Shown one piece after another: positions 37,843 to 46,564 of a stretch of DNA of 64,000 nucleotides. A program made the translations under genes and the position numbers. The notes under the pieces were generated by a model. It was given only the letters and a program-made list of their open reading frames with translations. It made no database searches and was not told the DNA's origin. The DNA is from Chitinophagales bacterium (GTDB taxonomy: Bacteria; Bacteroidota; Bacteroidia; Chitinophagales; UBA2359): contig JAWKLZ010000003.1 of NCBI GenBank assembly GCA_041392475.1, positions 1,509,501 through 1,573,500 of the forward strand, in the 5' to 3' direction. Positions within the stretch are counted from its first letter, which is position 1. Each line of letters starts with the position of its first letter.

Positions 37843-38421
37843 ATGCAGAATATAGAGCCTTTTTATAGATGGCGAAATGCATATATTGCAGAAGAAGACC
37901 AAAATTCTCCCTTTTTCGGTCGAGAATACAGTGAATTTGAATACTCCAATCGCATTTACAATTACTACATCCATCCACAATGGGACGATATTGGTTCGAA
38001 TACATTGTATATAAAAATTTTGTATATAGATTATAGCAAGGGTTTTGCTATTATTGAGATGTTTGGGGAATGGAATGATTGTATTGACAATGATATCATG
38101 TCTTTGAAGCGAAATATCATTGACAAACTGCTCCGAAAAGGAATTCATAAGTTTGTGATGATTGCAGAAAATATCTTAAATTTTCACAGTGATGATGATT
38201 GTTATTACGAAGAATGGTATGAAGAGGTAAAAGATGACGATGGCTGGATCACGATTTTGAATATACGAGACCACATTCTGGAGGAAATGCAAGCCATTAA
38301 TCTACAATATTATATGTCTTTTGGTGGTTTGCTCAACAATGTGAATTGGCGAGGACTGAAGCCACAACATTTTTTTGAGGCGATTGATAAAGTAGTTGGC
38401 AGACAATTGTATCTGGATTGA
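37843..38421 (+). CDS. Hypothetical protein rich in acidic and aromatic residues
   Basis: 192 residues from ATG 37843 (MQNIEPFYRWRNAYIAEEDQ); the upstream ATG overlaps the promoter and is rejected. No signal peptide. Notable are the aromatic-rich N-terminus, FSRE-like YSEFEYSNRIYNYYIHPQWD and a DDDCYYEEWYEE acidic patch, then WITILNIRDHILEEM. I do not recognise a domain, although the ordered alternation of strands and helices suggests a single folded unit. It is followed 31 bp later by the SRAP gene, with which it is probably co-transcribed. Confidence 0.65.
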   Translation: MQNIEPFYRWRNAYIAEEDQNSPFFGREYSEFEYSNRIYNYYIHPQWDDIGSNTLYIKILYIDYSKGFAIIEMFGEWNDCIDNDIMSLKRNIIDKLLRKGIHKFVMIAENILNFHSDDDCYYEEWYEEVKDDDGWITILNIRDHILEEMQAINLQYYMSFGGLLNNVNWRGLKPQHFFEAIDKVVGRQLYLD

Positions 38422-38452
38422 GAAGTGGAAGATTAAAACAACAACAACACTT

Positions 38453-39220
38453 ATGTGCTACGATATAAAAGCAACCTTGGAAGCCCAGTTAAATCGGGCA
38501 AAGAGAAATTTAGAGGCCGAAGCTTTTCAAGAAATTCGGCAAAGGTTGATTCCCCAAACGAATTTACCGATTTACCACGCTTCCGGGTTTAGCCATCCTA
38601 AAATGTTGATATATACAGACAAAAGTCCAAATCATCCAACCGTTTCTACTTGGGGACTTGTTCCGCATTGGGTGAAAGATGCTGCTCAACTCAAGAAAAG
38701 TTGGAACAATACCCTGAATGCAAGAGGGGAAACCATTTTTGACAAACCTTCCTTTCGGGAATCTGCTCAGAATCGTCGGTGCATTGTACAAGTAAACGGG
38801 TTTTATGAACACCATCACTTCAAAGGAAGTGCCTATCCATTTTTTATTCACCACCGAACCCATGAGCCTTTGACATTGGCGGGTTTATGGAGTGAATGGG
38901 TAGATAGGGAAACGGGGCAAATCCTCAATACGTTTTCCATTGTGACAACGAAAGGAAACCGAATGATGGCAAAAATTCACAACAATCCAAAACTTGAAGA
39001 GCCCCGAATGCCCCTCATTTTGCCACAGGAACTAGAGGATAAGTGGTTAGCACCTATTGTAGATGAGCTGGACAAGAAGGCTATTCAAGAATTGATAACT
39101 GCTTATCCAGAAGAAGAATTGGAGGCTTATACAGTGAACCGATTGAGGGGTAAAAAATATGTCGGTAATGTAGAGGAGGTTTCTAAACCATTTGAATATT
39201 TTGAAGAGTTTTCTTTTTGA
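38453..39220 (+). CDS. SRAP-domain protein (YedK/HMCES-like abasic-site shield)
   Basis: 255 residues from ATG 38453. This start is decided by the catalytic Cys, which must be residue 2 (MCYDIKAT). Other conserved residues are the Asn and Arg of NTLNARGETIFDKPSF, Glu in VNGFYEHHHF and His in MAKIHNN-x-RMPLIL. SRAP proteins crosslink covalently to abasic sites in single-stranded DNA through Cys2 and protect replication forks. The longer frame (from 38396) would bury Cys2 and is rejected. Confidence 0.95.
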   Translation: MCYDIKATLEAQLNRAKRNLEAEAFQEIRQRLIPQTNLPIYHASGFSHPKMLIYTDKSPNHPTVSTWGLVPHWVKDAAQLKKSWNNTLNARGETIFDKPSFRESAQNRRCIVQVNGFYEHHHFKGSAYPFFIHHRTHEPLTLAGLWSEWVDRETGQILNTFSIVTTKGNRMMAKIHNNPKLEEPRMPLILPQELEDKWLAPIVDELDKKAIQELITAYPEEELEAYTVNRLRGKKYVGNVEEVSKPFEYFEEFSF

Positions 39221-39313
39221 TTGGAGGATTTTGATAGAATTGAAAATAGTTATTTGTTGAATGTGCCTATTCATCTCACCCTTTTACTTAAATGCGAAGT
39301 TCAAGTTATATGA

Positions 39314-39640
39314 TTACTTGCATAAAGAAGACTTGTATTTAGCACAATAACCACATGGACTACAATAATCATCTTGTGCTGCTGATTCTTTACTGATTTT
39401 TTCAATTATACTTTTGCATCTATTCAAACCTTGACAATTGTTATTCAAGTGGTATTTGGTTGCATATTTTCCCCTGCATACCCAAACTTCTGTTTCGGGA
39501 GTTGGTGATTCTATTCCATAGATATTGGTAGAAAAGGTGTTTATATTGGAGGGAATACTTGAGGTATAAGCCAAATTGGAGCAGAGAATTGTGCCGATAA
39601 ACAAGGCAAAAAATAGAGTGAGTAAAGGTAGTTTTTTCAT
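39314..39640 (-). CDS. Small secreted Cys-rich protein
   Basis: 108 residues from ATG 39640 (MKKLPLLTLFFALFIGTILC, signal peptide or lipoprotein-like). The mature part has Cys/His clusters: VWVCRGKYATKYHLNNNCQGLNRCKS and YCSPCGYCAKYK (segments separated here), suggesting a metal-binding or disulfide-stabilised module. Function unknown. It is transcribed alone. Confidence 0.65.
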   Translation of the reverse strand: MKKLPLLTLFFALFIGTILCSNLAYTSSIPSNINTFSTNIYGIESPTPETEVWVCRGKYATKYHLNNNCQGLNRCKSIIEKISKESAAQDDYCSPCGYCAKYKSSLCK

Positions 39641-39770
39641 TAGGGCTTGGTTAAAAATTAGAATAATAAACTGAAAATCATGAAGAGGCATAAGGTTACA
39701 ATATGCCAAAACCTTTCCATTTCAAGGTAGTAAATAATCCTCTTAACCTCGCAATTAAATTGTCATTTTT

Positions 39771-41099
39771 CTGATTGTAACGTTTTGCTGTGATAATAAA
39801 AAAGCCACTGAAAAAGCTTATGTTTAAAGTACGAACCAAACAAGTGCAAATTCAATGGCATCTCAAATTAACAAAAATTGTACGATTGTATTACCGATTT
39901 TGGAAAATAAATACGATTCATTTTTAAACGACCCAAAAATAGCTCGCCAAATAATTAGCGAAATATGGGCAACAAGCCCCGAGTTATTTCCTGCACAAAT
40001 GACTAAAGGTTATGTGCTTAACGGCAAAACTCGGCCGTCGAAAAAAATGAATATCCAAATGCGAAAAATAAAAGTAGCGGGACAAAATTATCAAATACGC
40101 CCAAGTTTCATTCTGCCTTATTGCAGAGCGAAGACGTATATAGCTTCTAAAGGCTTGTTCTTAAAGCGGTTCGGTGTTCCTTTCTGGGCATTGGCATTTG
40201 CTTTTGGATACAATGCGATGTGGTGGTCCGCCTCTATAATTGTTTTAGTGATTATAGCATTGTAGGCACAACCATCCATGACCCAGAAAAATTACCTTCC
40301 GATATTTTAGCAGATGAACACCATGTAAAAATACAAGGTAAAAAAGCTTATGTGGCTACAACTGTGGGACAAAACTGTTTTTAGGTATGGAAGTTTCTTC
40401 TGGCGCAGATGCGGATTCTTTGGAAGAAGCTTATGGTGTATTCAAACAAGAAGCAGAGGATGTGTCATCTGACTACCAACCTAATACAGTAAATACAGAT
40501 GGGTGGACAGCTACACAGAACGCATGGCAAAAACTCTATCCAAATATTCAAGTCATTGAATGTTTCTTACACGCCTTTCTAAAAATTAGAGACAGAGCTA
40601 CAAAAAAGATTCAAGACTATTTCAATACAGCAGCAGATAAGGTGTGGAAGGCTTATCGAACTACTTCAAAAAGACAATTCGCACAACATATAAGAAGGCT
40701 TCGGGAATGGACAGCTAAGAATGTGCCTTCCTGCCCCATGAAAGATAATATTCTTAAACTCTGTAAAAAGAAAAACAAGTGGTTAGCACATTTTGACTTT
40801 CCCAAAGCACACAAAACCTCCAACATGATAGATAGATCCATGAGGGCAATGAATAGACATGCCAACAACTCCCAAATGTTTCATGGAGATATACTTAGCA
40901 CTACTCATAATTTCAGAGCTTTTGCCCTTCTTCATAATTTTTCACCCTCTTGTTTACAGGCTTGGGATGAATCAGCTGTCTTAATCAGTCCTGCGGCAAG
41001 ACTCAACGGATTTGTCTATCATCATGACTGGTTACAGAATTTTGTTAATCGCGGCTTCGTTAGGAGGATATCGAAATCACAGCAATCCGTTATAATCAG
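39771..41099. mobile_element. Insertion sequence, 1329 bp, with inverted repeats and target duplication
   Basis: Left terminal repeat 39771-39794 and right terminal repeat 41076-41099 are inverted copies matching at 21 of 24 bases, beginning ctgatt-taacg. Directly outside, tcattttt is duplicated (39763-39770 and 41100-41107), an 8-bp target duplication. Between them lies a single transposase gene broken by frameshifts. The element landed in the duplicated 3' flank of a tRNA-Lys gene. I could not assign an IS family with confidence. Confidence 0.82.
39855..41095 (+). pseudogene. Transposase, broken by three frameshifts
   Basis: The reading passes through several frames: 39855-~40228 (MASQINKNCTIVLPILENKY ... 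GYNAMWW); ~40232-40378 (RLYNCFSDYSIVGTTIHDPEKL ... VGQN, fragments); ~40378-~41045 (LGMEVSSGADADSLEEA, VNTDGWTATQNAWQKLYPN, CFLHAFLKIRDR); and ~41045-41095 (LLIAASLGGYRNHSNPL, stop). Joined, it is a ~410-residue transposase with candidate acidic catalytic residues (Asp in NTDGW). The original C-terminus is recovered only by a last frameshift near 41045. The element cannot transpose unless these shifts are sequencing errors. Confidence 0.78.
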
Positions 41100-41285
41100 T
41101 CATTTTTATTTGTCGTGCTGAAAATTTATTTATGTATGACCAACAAAAAATGCCTTGCAAATCAAAGATTTACAAGGGTGGTTTGGTTGTGATCCGCTGG
41201 GGGGGCTCGAAGGCACGGCAAAAGGCCGTTGCTCTACCAGCTGAGCTACGGAATCAACCGTTTCGCTTAGCGAGCCGCAAATATA
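41100..41285. repeat. Tandem duplication unit 1 (degenerate tRNA-Lys and flanks)
   Basis: This ~185-bp unit repeats at 41291-41485 with an offset of 191-200 bp. It carries the tRNA 3' flank, a damaged terminator, a broken tRNA copy and a retained -7-like element (TATATTTG on the minus strand at 41278-41285). Confidence 0.8.
41190..41255 (-). pseudogene. Degenerate tRNA-Lys copy
   Basis: The acceptor 5' half, D arm and most of the anticodon stem match the intact gene, but the T arm has lost bases and the anticodon loop is shortened (66 instead of 73 nt). It cannot fold as a normal tRNA. Confidence 0.8.
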
Positions 41286-41333
41286 GAAGGTCATTTTTAT
41301 TTGTCGTGCTGAAAATTTATTTATGTATGACCA

Positions 41334-41372
41334 ACAAAAAATGCCTTGCAAATCAAAGATTTACAAGGCATT
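41334..41372 (-). terminator. Terminator of tRNA-Lys
   Basis: A 15-bp stem (41340-41354 with 41358-41372, one G-U wobble on the minus strand) and a run of T residues on the minus strand, 11 nt past the tRNA 3' end. In the duplicated unit the same hairpin is damaged. Confidence 0.8.
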
Positions 41373-41382
41373 GGTTTGGTTG

Positions 41383-41455
41383 TGATCCCGCTGGGGCTCG
41401 AACCCAGGGCCCACGGCTTAAAAGGCCGTTGCTCTACCAGCTGAGCTACGGAATC
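41383..41455 (-). tRNA. tRNA-Lys (UUU anticodon)
   Basis: 73 nt on the minus strand. The cloverleaf is complete: 7-bp acceptor (GATTCCG with CGGGATC, one G-U), D arm GCTC-GAGC, anticodon stem ACGGC-GCCGT with loop CTTTTAA (anticodon TTT), 5-nt variable loop, T arm CTGGG-CCCAG with TTCGAGC loop, and discriminator A. CCA is not encoded. Confidence 0.95.
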
Positions 41456-41477
41456 AACCGTTTTGCTTAGTGCGCCG

Positions 41478-41485
41478 CAAAGGTA
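41478..41485 (-). promoter_or_regulatory. Putative -7 element of tRNA-Lys
   Basis: The minus strand reads TACCTTTG, matching TAnnTTTG, 22 bp before the tRNA 5' end. Confidence 0.5.
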
Positions 41486-41535
41486 AGAGGTTTTTTTAAG
41501 ATTTTATTAATAAATCCAGAAAAACGTCTGAAATT

Positions 41536-42054
41536 TTATTGATTCTTCAAAATTACCCCGTCTGCAATGAAGGTAACATCTACTTCAGGTTCCGTAATTT
41601 TTTCAATTTCTTCTCGTGGCAAACCTTCATCCTCGGCATAGTGACGCAAGTCGTCTACAGTAGTAGTATCTACTTTTGCTTCACCTTCAATGATAACCGT
41701 TTTGCCCACAATATCCTTGGGCATGAAAAAACCATAATCTTTGAAAGTCACACGCATCGTATTGCCATCAGGTTTCTTCAAAGTCATCCAACAACCTTTC
41801 ACCTGACAAACCGCTTCAACTTCAGCCTTGGTCTTGATCTTCATCGAACCCGTTTCTCCCATCGAAACCTTCGACAACATATCGTCCAACGACATCACGC
41901 CACTTTCATCAATTTTTTCTCCAAAGTGCTGAACACCGTTATCTACCAACTGAACAGCATCAGAAGATTCTGCTTGAGGGCTTGAACTACTACTATTGCA
42001 GCCCACCAACAAGGCGGCTACGAAAAATAACAATAAGGATTTTTTCTGCAACAT
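41536..42054 (-). CDS. DUF4920 lipoprotein
   Basis: 172 residues from ATG 42054 (MLQKKSLLLFFVAALLVGCN), with the lipobox Cys at residue 19. After a Ser-rich linker the DUF4920 domain spans ~40-172, with the typical AVCQVKGCWMTLKKPDG and VTFKDYGFFMPKDIVGKTV. The two Cys of VCQVKGC are conserved in the family and may bind metal. The role is unknown; it is probably in the periplasm. It is followed by the tRNA-Lys. Confidence 0.9.
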   Translation of the reverse strand: MLQKKSLLLFFVAALLVGCNSSSSSPQAESSDAVQLVDNGVQHFGEKIDESGVMSLDDMLSKVSMGETGSMKIKTKAEVEAVCQVKGCWMTLKKPDGNTMRVTFKDYGFFMPKDIVGKTVIIEGEAKVDTTTVDDLRHYAEDEGLPREEIEKITEPEVDVTFIADGVILKNQ

Positions 42055-42239
42055 AATTTTTAAAATTTGCAAGTGATGATTAATCTAATTCAACTGCAAA
42101 GTTAACAACAAAATCACAAACCACATTCCTAATTTTTTTGGACTTTGGACGAAAGAAGTAGGACGCAAGATGTGGCAACAAAAAAACAAACTTATATGCT
42201 CATATATTGGTCAATAAACACATATTAGAGTCTGAATTT

Positions 42240-43460
42240 CTATCCGTTAATCAATGCCTGTTTCACCGTATTTCTACCCAATTGATACATGTGAACTTCA
42301 TCGGGACCATCCGCCAATCGGATTACCCTTGCCGATGCAAAGTAACCAGCCAAAGGCGTATCTTGGCTCAAACCCATACCACCAAAAGCCTGCATCGCTC
42401 TATCTACTACACCTTGCGTCATACTTGGTGCCACAATCTTGATCATCGCAATCAGGTCTTTCGCACCTTTCACCCCTTCCTTGTCTATCTTATCGGCAGC
42501 CGAAAGCGTCAACAAACGGGCTTGTTCGATTTCACAACGAGAACGAGCAATGTCTTGACGGATGCTGCTAAAATCTTTGATAGCACGACCGAAAGCTACT
42601 CGCTCCGAAACTCGGCGACACATCAAATCCAAAGAACGTTGTGCCATGCCAATCAAGCGCATACAGTGGTGAATCCGACCAGGACCCAAACGTCCCTGTG
42701 CAATTTCAAAACCACGACCTTCGCCCAACAACAAATTGGACGCTGGAACCCGCACATTCTCCAGCAATACTTCTGCATGACCTCCTGGTGAATCATACGT
42801 GCCGAAAACCGCCAATGGTCGAACCACAGTCACGCCCGGCGTATTTTTAGGCACGAGAATCATACTTTGTTGTCCATAGCGATCAGCCTCTGGATCGGTT
42901 TTGCCCATCACAATCATGATTTCACACCGAGGATCCATCGCACCCGAAGACCACCATTTTCGACCATTGATGACATACTCATCACCCTCTTTCATGATAG
43001 AAGTTTGTATATTGGTCGCATCAGAAGAAGCCACCTCAGGTTCAGTCATCAAAAAAGCCGAACGTATTTTGCCCGCCATCAAAGGCTTGAGCCAACGCTC
43101 TTGATGTGCAGGGCTACCGTATTTTGCCAGCACTTCCATGTTGCCCGTATCAGGTGCGGCACAATTGAAGACTTCCGAAGACCACAAGATTTTACCCATG
43201 ATTTCTGCCAAAGGAGCATATTCCAAATTGGTTAAGCCAGGGCTTAAATCACCATAATCTTCTGGTAAAAACAAATTCCAAAGCCCTTCTTCTCTAGCTT
43301 TCTCCTTCAATGCGTCCATACCTGGCCACACTTTCCACGCATTTTCAGACGCATGTGTCCAATGACCATATTCTACTTCAATGGGATAAATATTTTCTTC
43401 CATAAAGCGATTGAGTTTCGCTTGTAGGTCTTTTACTTTCTGTGAGTATTCAAAATTCAT
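42240..43460 (-). CDS. Acyl-CoA dehydrogenase family protein
   Basis: 406 residues, full length. N-terminal helical domain (1-~130), beta domain with the FAD-contact stretch AFLMTEPEVASSDATNIQ and YVINGRKWWSSGAMDPRC, and the C-terminal helical domain with GRIHHCMRLIGMAQRSLDLM and QAFGGMGLSQDTPLAGYFASAR. It removes hydrogens from an acyl-CoA using FAD. The sequence resembles the ACAD10/11-like branch. It sits next to an MFS carrier and a nitronate monooxygenase-like gene, all on the minus strand, suggesting catabolism of a fatty or xenobiotic acid. Confidence 0.93.
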   Translation of the reverse strand: MNFEYSQKVKDLQAKLNRFMEENIYPIEVEYGHWTHASENAWKVWPGMDALKEKAREEGLWNLFLPEDYGDLSPGLTNLEYAPLAEIMGKILWSSEVFNCAAPDTGNMEVLAKYGSPAHQERWLKPLMAGKIRSAFLMTEPEVASSDATNIQTSIMKEGDEYVINGRKWWSSGAMDPRCEIMIVMGKTDPEADRYGQQSMILVPKNTPGVTVVRPLAVFGTYDSPGGHAEVLLENVRVPASNLLLGEGRGFEIAQGRLGPGRIHHCMRLIGMAQRSLDLMCRRVSERVAFGRAIKDFSSIRQDIARSRCEIEQARLLTLSAADKIDKEGVKGAKDLIAMIKIVAPSMTQGVVDRAMQAFGGMGLSQDTPLAGYFASARVIRLADGPDEVHMYQLGRNTVKQALING

Positions 43461-43519
43461 ATGGTTAAAAATTATGTTTGTTATTTAATTTTTGGGTATC
43501 ATTTTTTTATGTTTTATTT

Positions 43520-43605
43520 CCTACATCCTACATCCTACATCCTACATCCTACATCCTGCATCCTACATCCTACTTCCTACTTCCTACTTCCTACTTCCTA
43601 CTTCC
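43520..43605. repeat. Heptamer tandem repeat, 12 units
   Basis: Seven units of cctacat (one cctgcat) followed by five of cctactt and a final cc. It lies 8 bp past the MFS stop codon and ~60 bp before the dehydrogenase start on the minus strand. The regular unit makes length variation by slippage likely. Confidence 0.9.
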
Positions 43606-43612
43606 AAAACCA

Positions 43613-44890
43613 TCAAACTCTCTCCAAATCTGTCCGATAAGTCTGTGATGCTTTGTAAAATAAAATCATGGCTGCAAAAGCTGCAAAAAAGGAAACCATC
43701 ATAGCCCATCTAAGTGCTTCCTCACCATATACTGGAGTCAAATAATCACTCAAAACACCAATCGTCAAAGGTCCTAAGCCCAAACCAATCATATTGAGTA
43801 CAAAGAACAAAATGGCAGAAGCAAAAGCCCGCATTTTGGCACTAACCAAACTGTGCGCTACTGCAATAGAAGGGCCTAAATACAGTGCACCCAAGAAATT
43901 GGTCAAAAAAGTAGTTGCAATCACCAAATTGGTGTTGGCATGAAAAAACAAAATCGCCAACGGGAAAAACAACAGCAAATTGGACAATGCCGAAATCCAA
44001 CAATACCAGCGCAAATCCTTGTATCGCAGTCTATCAGCAATTATACCTCCCATAAAAGTTCCCAAACCACCGCCAATGCCTGCACTCAATGCCATCCATA
44101 TTCCAATCGTCATGGTGTCCAATCCGTGCATCCTCGCCAAAAAAGGTGGAAACCAATTGCCCATACCATAATTCACAAAAGTATGAAAACCCGTTCCAAG
44201 CGAAATGAAAATGAATGTTTTGCGAGAAAGCAATATTTTCATTCCTTCTGTAAAAGAAGGGGCTTCTTGTTGTACCTTCAATTTGTCCGACATTCCTTTT
44301 ATCGGCTCTTTTACAGTGAAATACACCACAAAAGCATACAAAATACCAGGGATTCCCAAAACCCAAAAAGCAGTGCGCCAACCATATTTTTGGCCAACTA
44401 TACCACCAACCAAAAAGCCCAAGAACACGCCGATGTAAACCCCCGTCGAATAAATGGACAAAGCGGTAGCCCTTTTCTCAGGTGGAAAATAATCGGAAAT
44501 AATGGAATGTGCTGGCGGACTTCCTCCTGCTTCCCCTACTCCAACCCCAATTCTTGCAAGCAACAAATGGGTGAAATTTTGCGCCAAACCCGAAATAGCC
44601 GTCATACCACTCCAAACGACCAAAGCGATTGAAGTGATGTTTTTACGATTGCTTCTGTCTGCAAATCGTGCAATTGGAATACCCAATGTTACATAAAAAA
44701 TGGCAAAAGCAAAACCCGTCAATAAGCCCAATTGCGTATCAGACAAGCCCAAATCTGCTTTAATGGGTTCTTGTAGAATTACCAAAATCTGTCGGTCAAT
44801 AAAATTGAAGGTATATACGCCCGTCAAAACGAGCAGCACATAATTTCGGTAACGGTTGGAGTAAGTAGGAGGAGCGTTGTTTGTAGGCAT
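43613..44890 (-). CDS. MFS transporter, spinster-like
   Basis: 425 residues with 12 predicted membrane helices. The start of helix 1 (YVLLVLTGVYTFNFIDRQILVIL) and the following QEPIKADLGLSDTQLGLLTG are typical of the spinster/Spns-like MFS branch; GVGVGEAGGSPPAHSIISDYFPP contains the conserved helix 4-5 motif. The likely role is inner-membrane transport of a lipid-like or organic acid compound. It lies upstream of the acyl-CoA dehydrogenase on the same strand. Confidence 0.92.
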   Translation of the reverse strand: MPTNNAPPTYSNRYRNYVLLVLTGVYTFNFIDRQILVILQEPIKADLGLSDTQLGLLTGFAFAIFYVTLGIPIARFADRSNRKNITSIALVVWSGMTAISGLAQNFTHLLLARIGVGVGEAGGSPPAHSIISDYFPPEKRATALSIYSTGVYIGVFLGFLVGGIVGQKYGWRTAFWVLGIPGILYAFVVYFTVKEPIKGMSDKLKVQQEAPSFTEGMKILLSRKTFIFISLGTGFHTFVNYGMGNWFPPFLARMHGLDTMTIGIWMALSAGIGGGLGTFMGGIIADRLRYKDLRWYCWISALSNLLLFFPLAILFFHANTNLVIATTFLTNFLGALYLGPSIAVAHSLVSAKMRAFASAILFFVLNMIGLGLGPLTIGVLSDYLTPVYGEEALRWAMMVSFFAAFAAMILFYKASQTYRTDLERV

Positions 44891-45268
44891 GGAAAAGAAG
44901 TTTGTTTTATTGAAGTAAAGCTAATAGAAAAAAAACAAATCCCAAGATTTTTTCCTCATTCTCGTAGTGATTGGTTGATTGGTGATTAATACTGAAGAGT
45001 TGCCTGTTCAAGTTTCCTGACTTGAACAATATTCTTGTTTGGAGTCTCCAGACTCCTCAGTACCTGCAAGTCAGGAGATTTGAACGTGCGAAATTTACCT
45101 ATCAATTAAAATTTATTCCCTTTTTGGTGATAAAACACTATTTTTAAAAACAGAATAATCGCTTGATTATAAGCTTCATTCGTAGCCCATGAATTAATTC
45201 ATGGGCTACGAATGGGAATAATTTTTAGCGAAATATCGTCATAAAAGGAATAACCAATCAACCAATCA
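44891..45268. other. Repeat-containing spacer
   Basis: No gene. It carries short dyads (caagtttcctgacttg, ggagtctccagactcc, caagtcaggagatttg near 45008-45085) and the 141-bp element at 45113-45253. Confidence 0.6.
45113..45253. repeat. 141-bp palindromic MITE-like element, full copy
   Basis: Begins ttattccc and ends ggaataa; the two ends are inverted repeats of each other for ~7 bp exactly and ~35 bp loosely. The centre holds a 26-bp-plus perfect dyad around gaattaattc. It is in inverted orientation to the copies at 11.1 and 48.2 kb. Confidence 0.88.
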
Positions 45269-46249
45269 CTACCCATACTGCTCCAATAACTTCACCTGTG
45301 CTTCAATTGCTGCCCGAAACTCCCCTTTCATCCGTTCCACCAATTCCGCAACCGTTGGATTGTCGTGAATAGTAGTCACCCCTTGACCAGCCGACCAGAT
45401 GGTTTTCCAAGCCTTTGCTTCCGCTTTTGCAGCATCGAGTTCGGAACCAAAATCAATTTTTGCCTTTTTGCTCCAAAACTCTTCGGTAATGCCCATGGCT
45501 TCCAAACTCGGACGCAAAAAGTTGGCATTCACCCCCGAAACAGCCGCCGTATAAACGATGTCAGCCGTGCCACTGTCAATAATCATTTGACGGTACTCTT
45601 CATCCGCTTCACTTTCAGCAGTATTGATAAATCGAGTGCCCAAGTAGGCCAAATCTGCACCCATTTGCATGGCAGAAGCCACATCTCGACCATTACTCAT
45701 ACAGCCCGACAACAATATAATGCCGTCAAAAAAGCTGCGAATTTCTGCAACAAAAGGCATTGGATTCAAAGTGCCTGCATGACCACCCGCACCTGCACTG
45801 ACCAAAATCAAGCCGTCAACTCCTGCTTGTATGGCTTTTTGAGCATGGCGTTTGTTGATTACATCGTGAAACACCAAACCGCCATAGCTGTGAACAGTGT
45901 CGACTAATTCTGACACTGCACCCAATGAGGTGATGATAATCGGTACTTTGTGCTTCACACAAATCTCCAAATCCGCTTGTACACGAGGATTGGAGTGATG
46001 CACAATCAAATTCACCCCATAAGGAGCTGCTTTTTTGCCAGTCGTTTGTTCGTACCTATCTAAGTCCTCTTTGATGTCTATAAGCCACTGCTCAAAACCT
46101 TCGCTGCTGCGTTGATTCAGTGCAGGAAAAGTGCCAATTACGCCATTTTTGCAGCAAGCGGTCACCAACTTAGGGCCAGAAATCAAAAACATGGGAGCAG
46201 CGACCATCGGGAGAGAAAGACGGTCTTCAAAAGGAAGTCTATTGTTCAT
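45269..46249 (-). CDS. Nitronate monooxygenase-like FMN protein
   Basis: 326 residues forming an FMN TIM barrel. N-terminal LPMVAAPMFLISGPKLV, central SAGAGGHAGTLN with the catalytic His, and GCMSNGRDVASAMQMGADLAYLGTRF for the phosphate/FMN site match class I nitronate monooxygenases (2-nitropropane dioxygenase family). It oxidises alkyl nitronates or a related substrate; many members are of unknown true substrate. It lies upstream of the MFS/acyl-CoA dehydrogenase genes on the same strand. Confidence 0.9.
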   Translation of the reverse strand: MNNRLPFEDRLSLPMVAAPMFLISGPKLVTACCKNGVIGTFPALNQRSSEGFEQWLIDIKEDLDRYEQTTGKKAAPYGVNLIVHHSNPRVQADLEICVKHKVPIIITSLGAVSELVDTVHSYGGLVFHDVINKRHAQKAIQAGVDGLILVSAGAGGHAGTLNPMPFVAEIRSFFDGIILLSGCMSNGRDVASAMQMGADLAYLGTRFINTAESEADEEYRQMIIDSGTADIVYTAAVSGVNANFLRPSLEAMGITEEFWSKKAKIDFGSELDAAKAEAKAWKTIWSAGQGVTTIHDNPTVAELVERMKGEFRAAIEAQVKLLEQYG

Positions 46250-46350
46250 GCTTGAAGAATTTTATTGTTTCGTTTGGGTAAAAATAAAACCATTTCTTCA
46301 ATAGACGAAAGGAATTAGGATTTTTGTACTAATTTTTATTTCCCTTTGCA

Positions 46351-46381
46351 GACTACCGAAGTTTCAAAAACTACGGTAGTC
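46351..46381. repeat. Short hairpin
   Basis: 14-nt arms (46351-46364 with 46368-46381, 13 of 14 paired). It lies in the 315-bp gap between divergent genes, so it is not an obvious terminator. The rest of 46250-46564 shows nothing further. Confidence 0.5.
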
Positions 46382-46564
46382 TTAGGTTGATTCGTGCGGA
46401 GATTCTTTGGGCGGTGATTTGTGAATATCTGAAATCAGGTATTTATTGCCTACTCAAATTCCGCCTTGTTTTTCAAACATTGCGATTTGTCGGAACGTTT
46501 GAAGCGGTTACTAAGAAACTTTTGTATCTTTTCATCTGTTTTCCTTCAAAAGAATAGAAAGTCA

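Noticed and set aside
41132..41470. Open frame of ~110 codons across the tRNA-Lys region
   Set aside because: It runs through both tRNA copies and terminators; the peptide only reflects the tandem repeat.
43520..43605. CRISPR array
   Set aside because: Units are 7 bp without spacers and no cas gene is present; no CRISPR-like array was seen elsewhere.
43492..43704. Open frame encoding a repeated SYILHPT-like peptide
   Set aside because: It is a translation of the heptamer array running into the MFS gene on the other strand.
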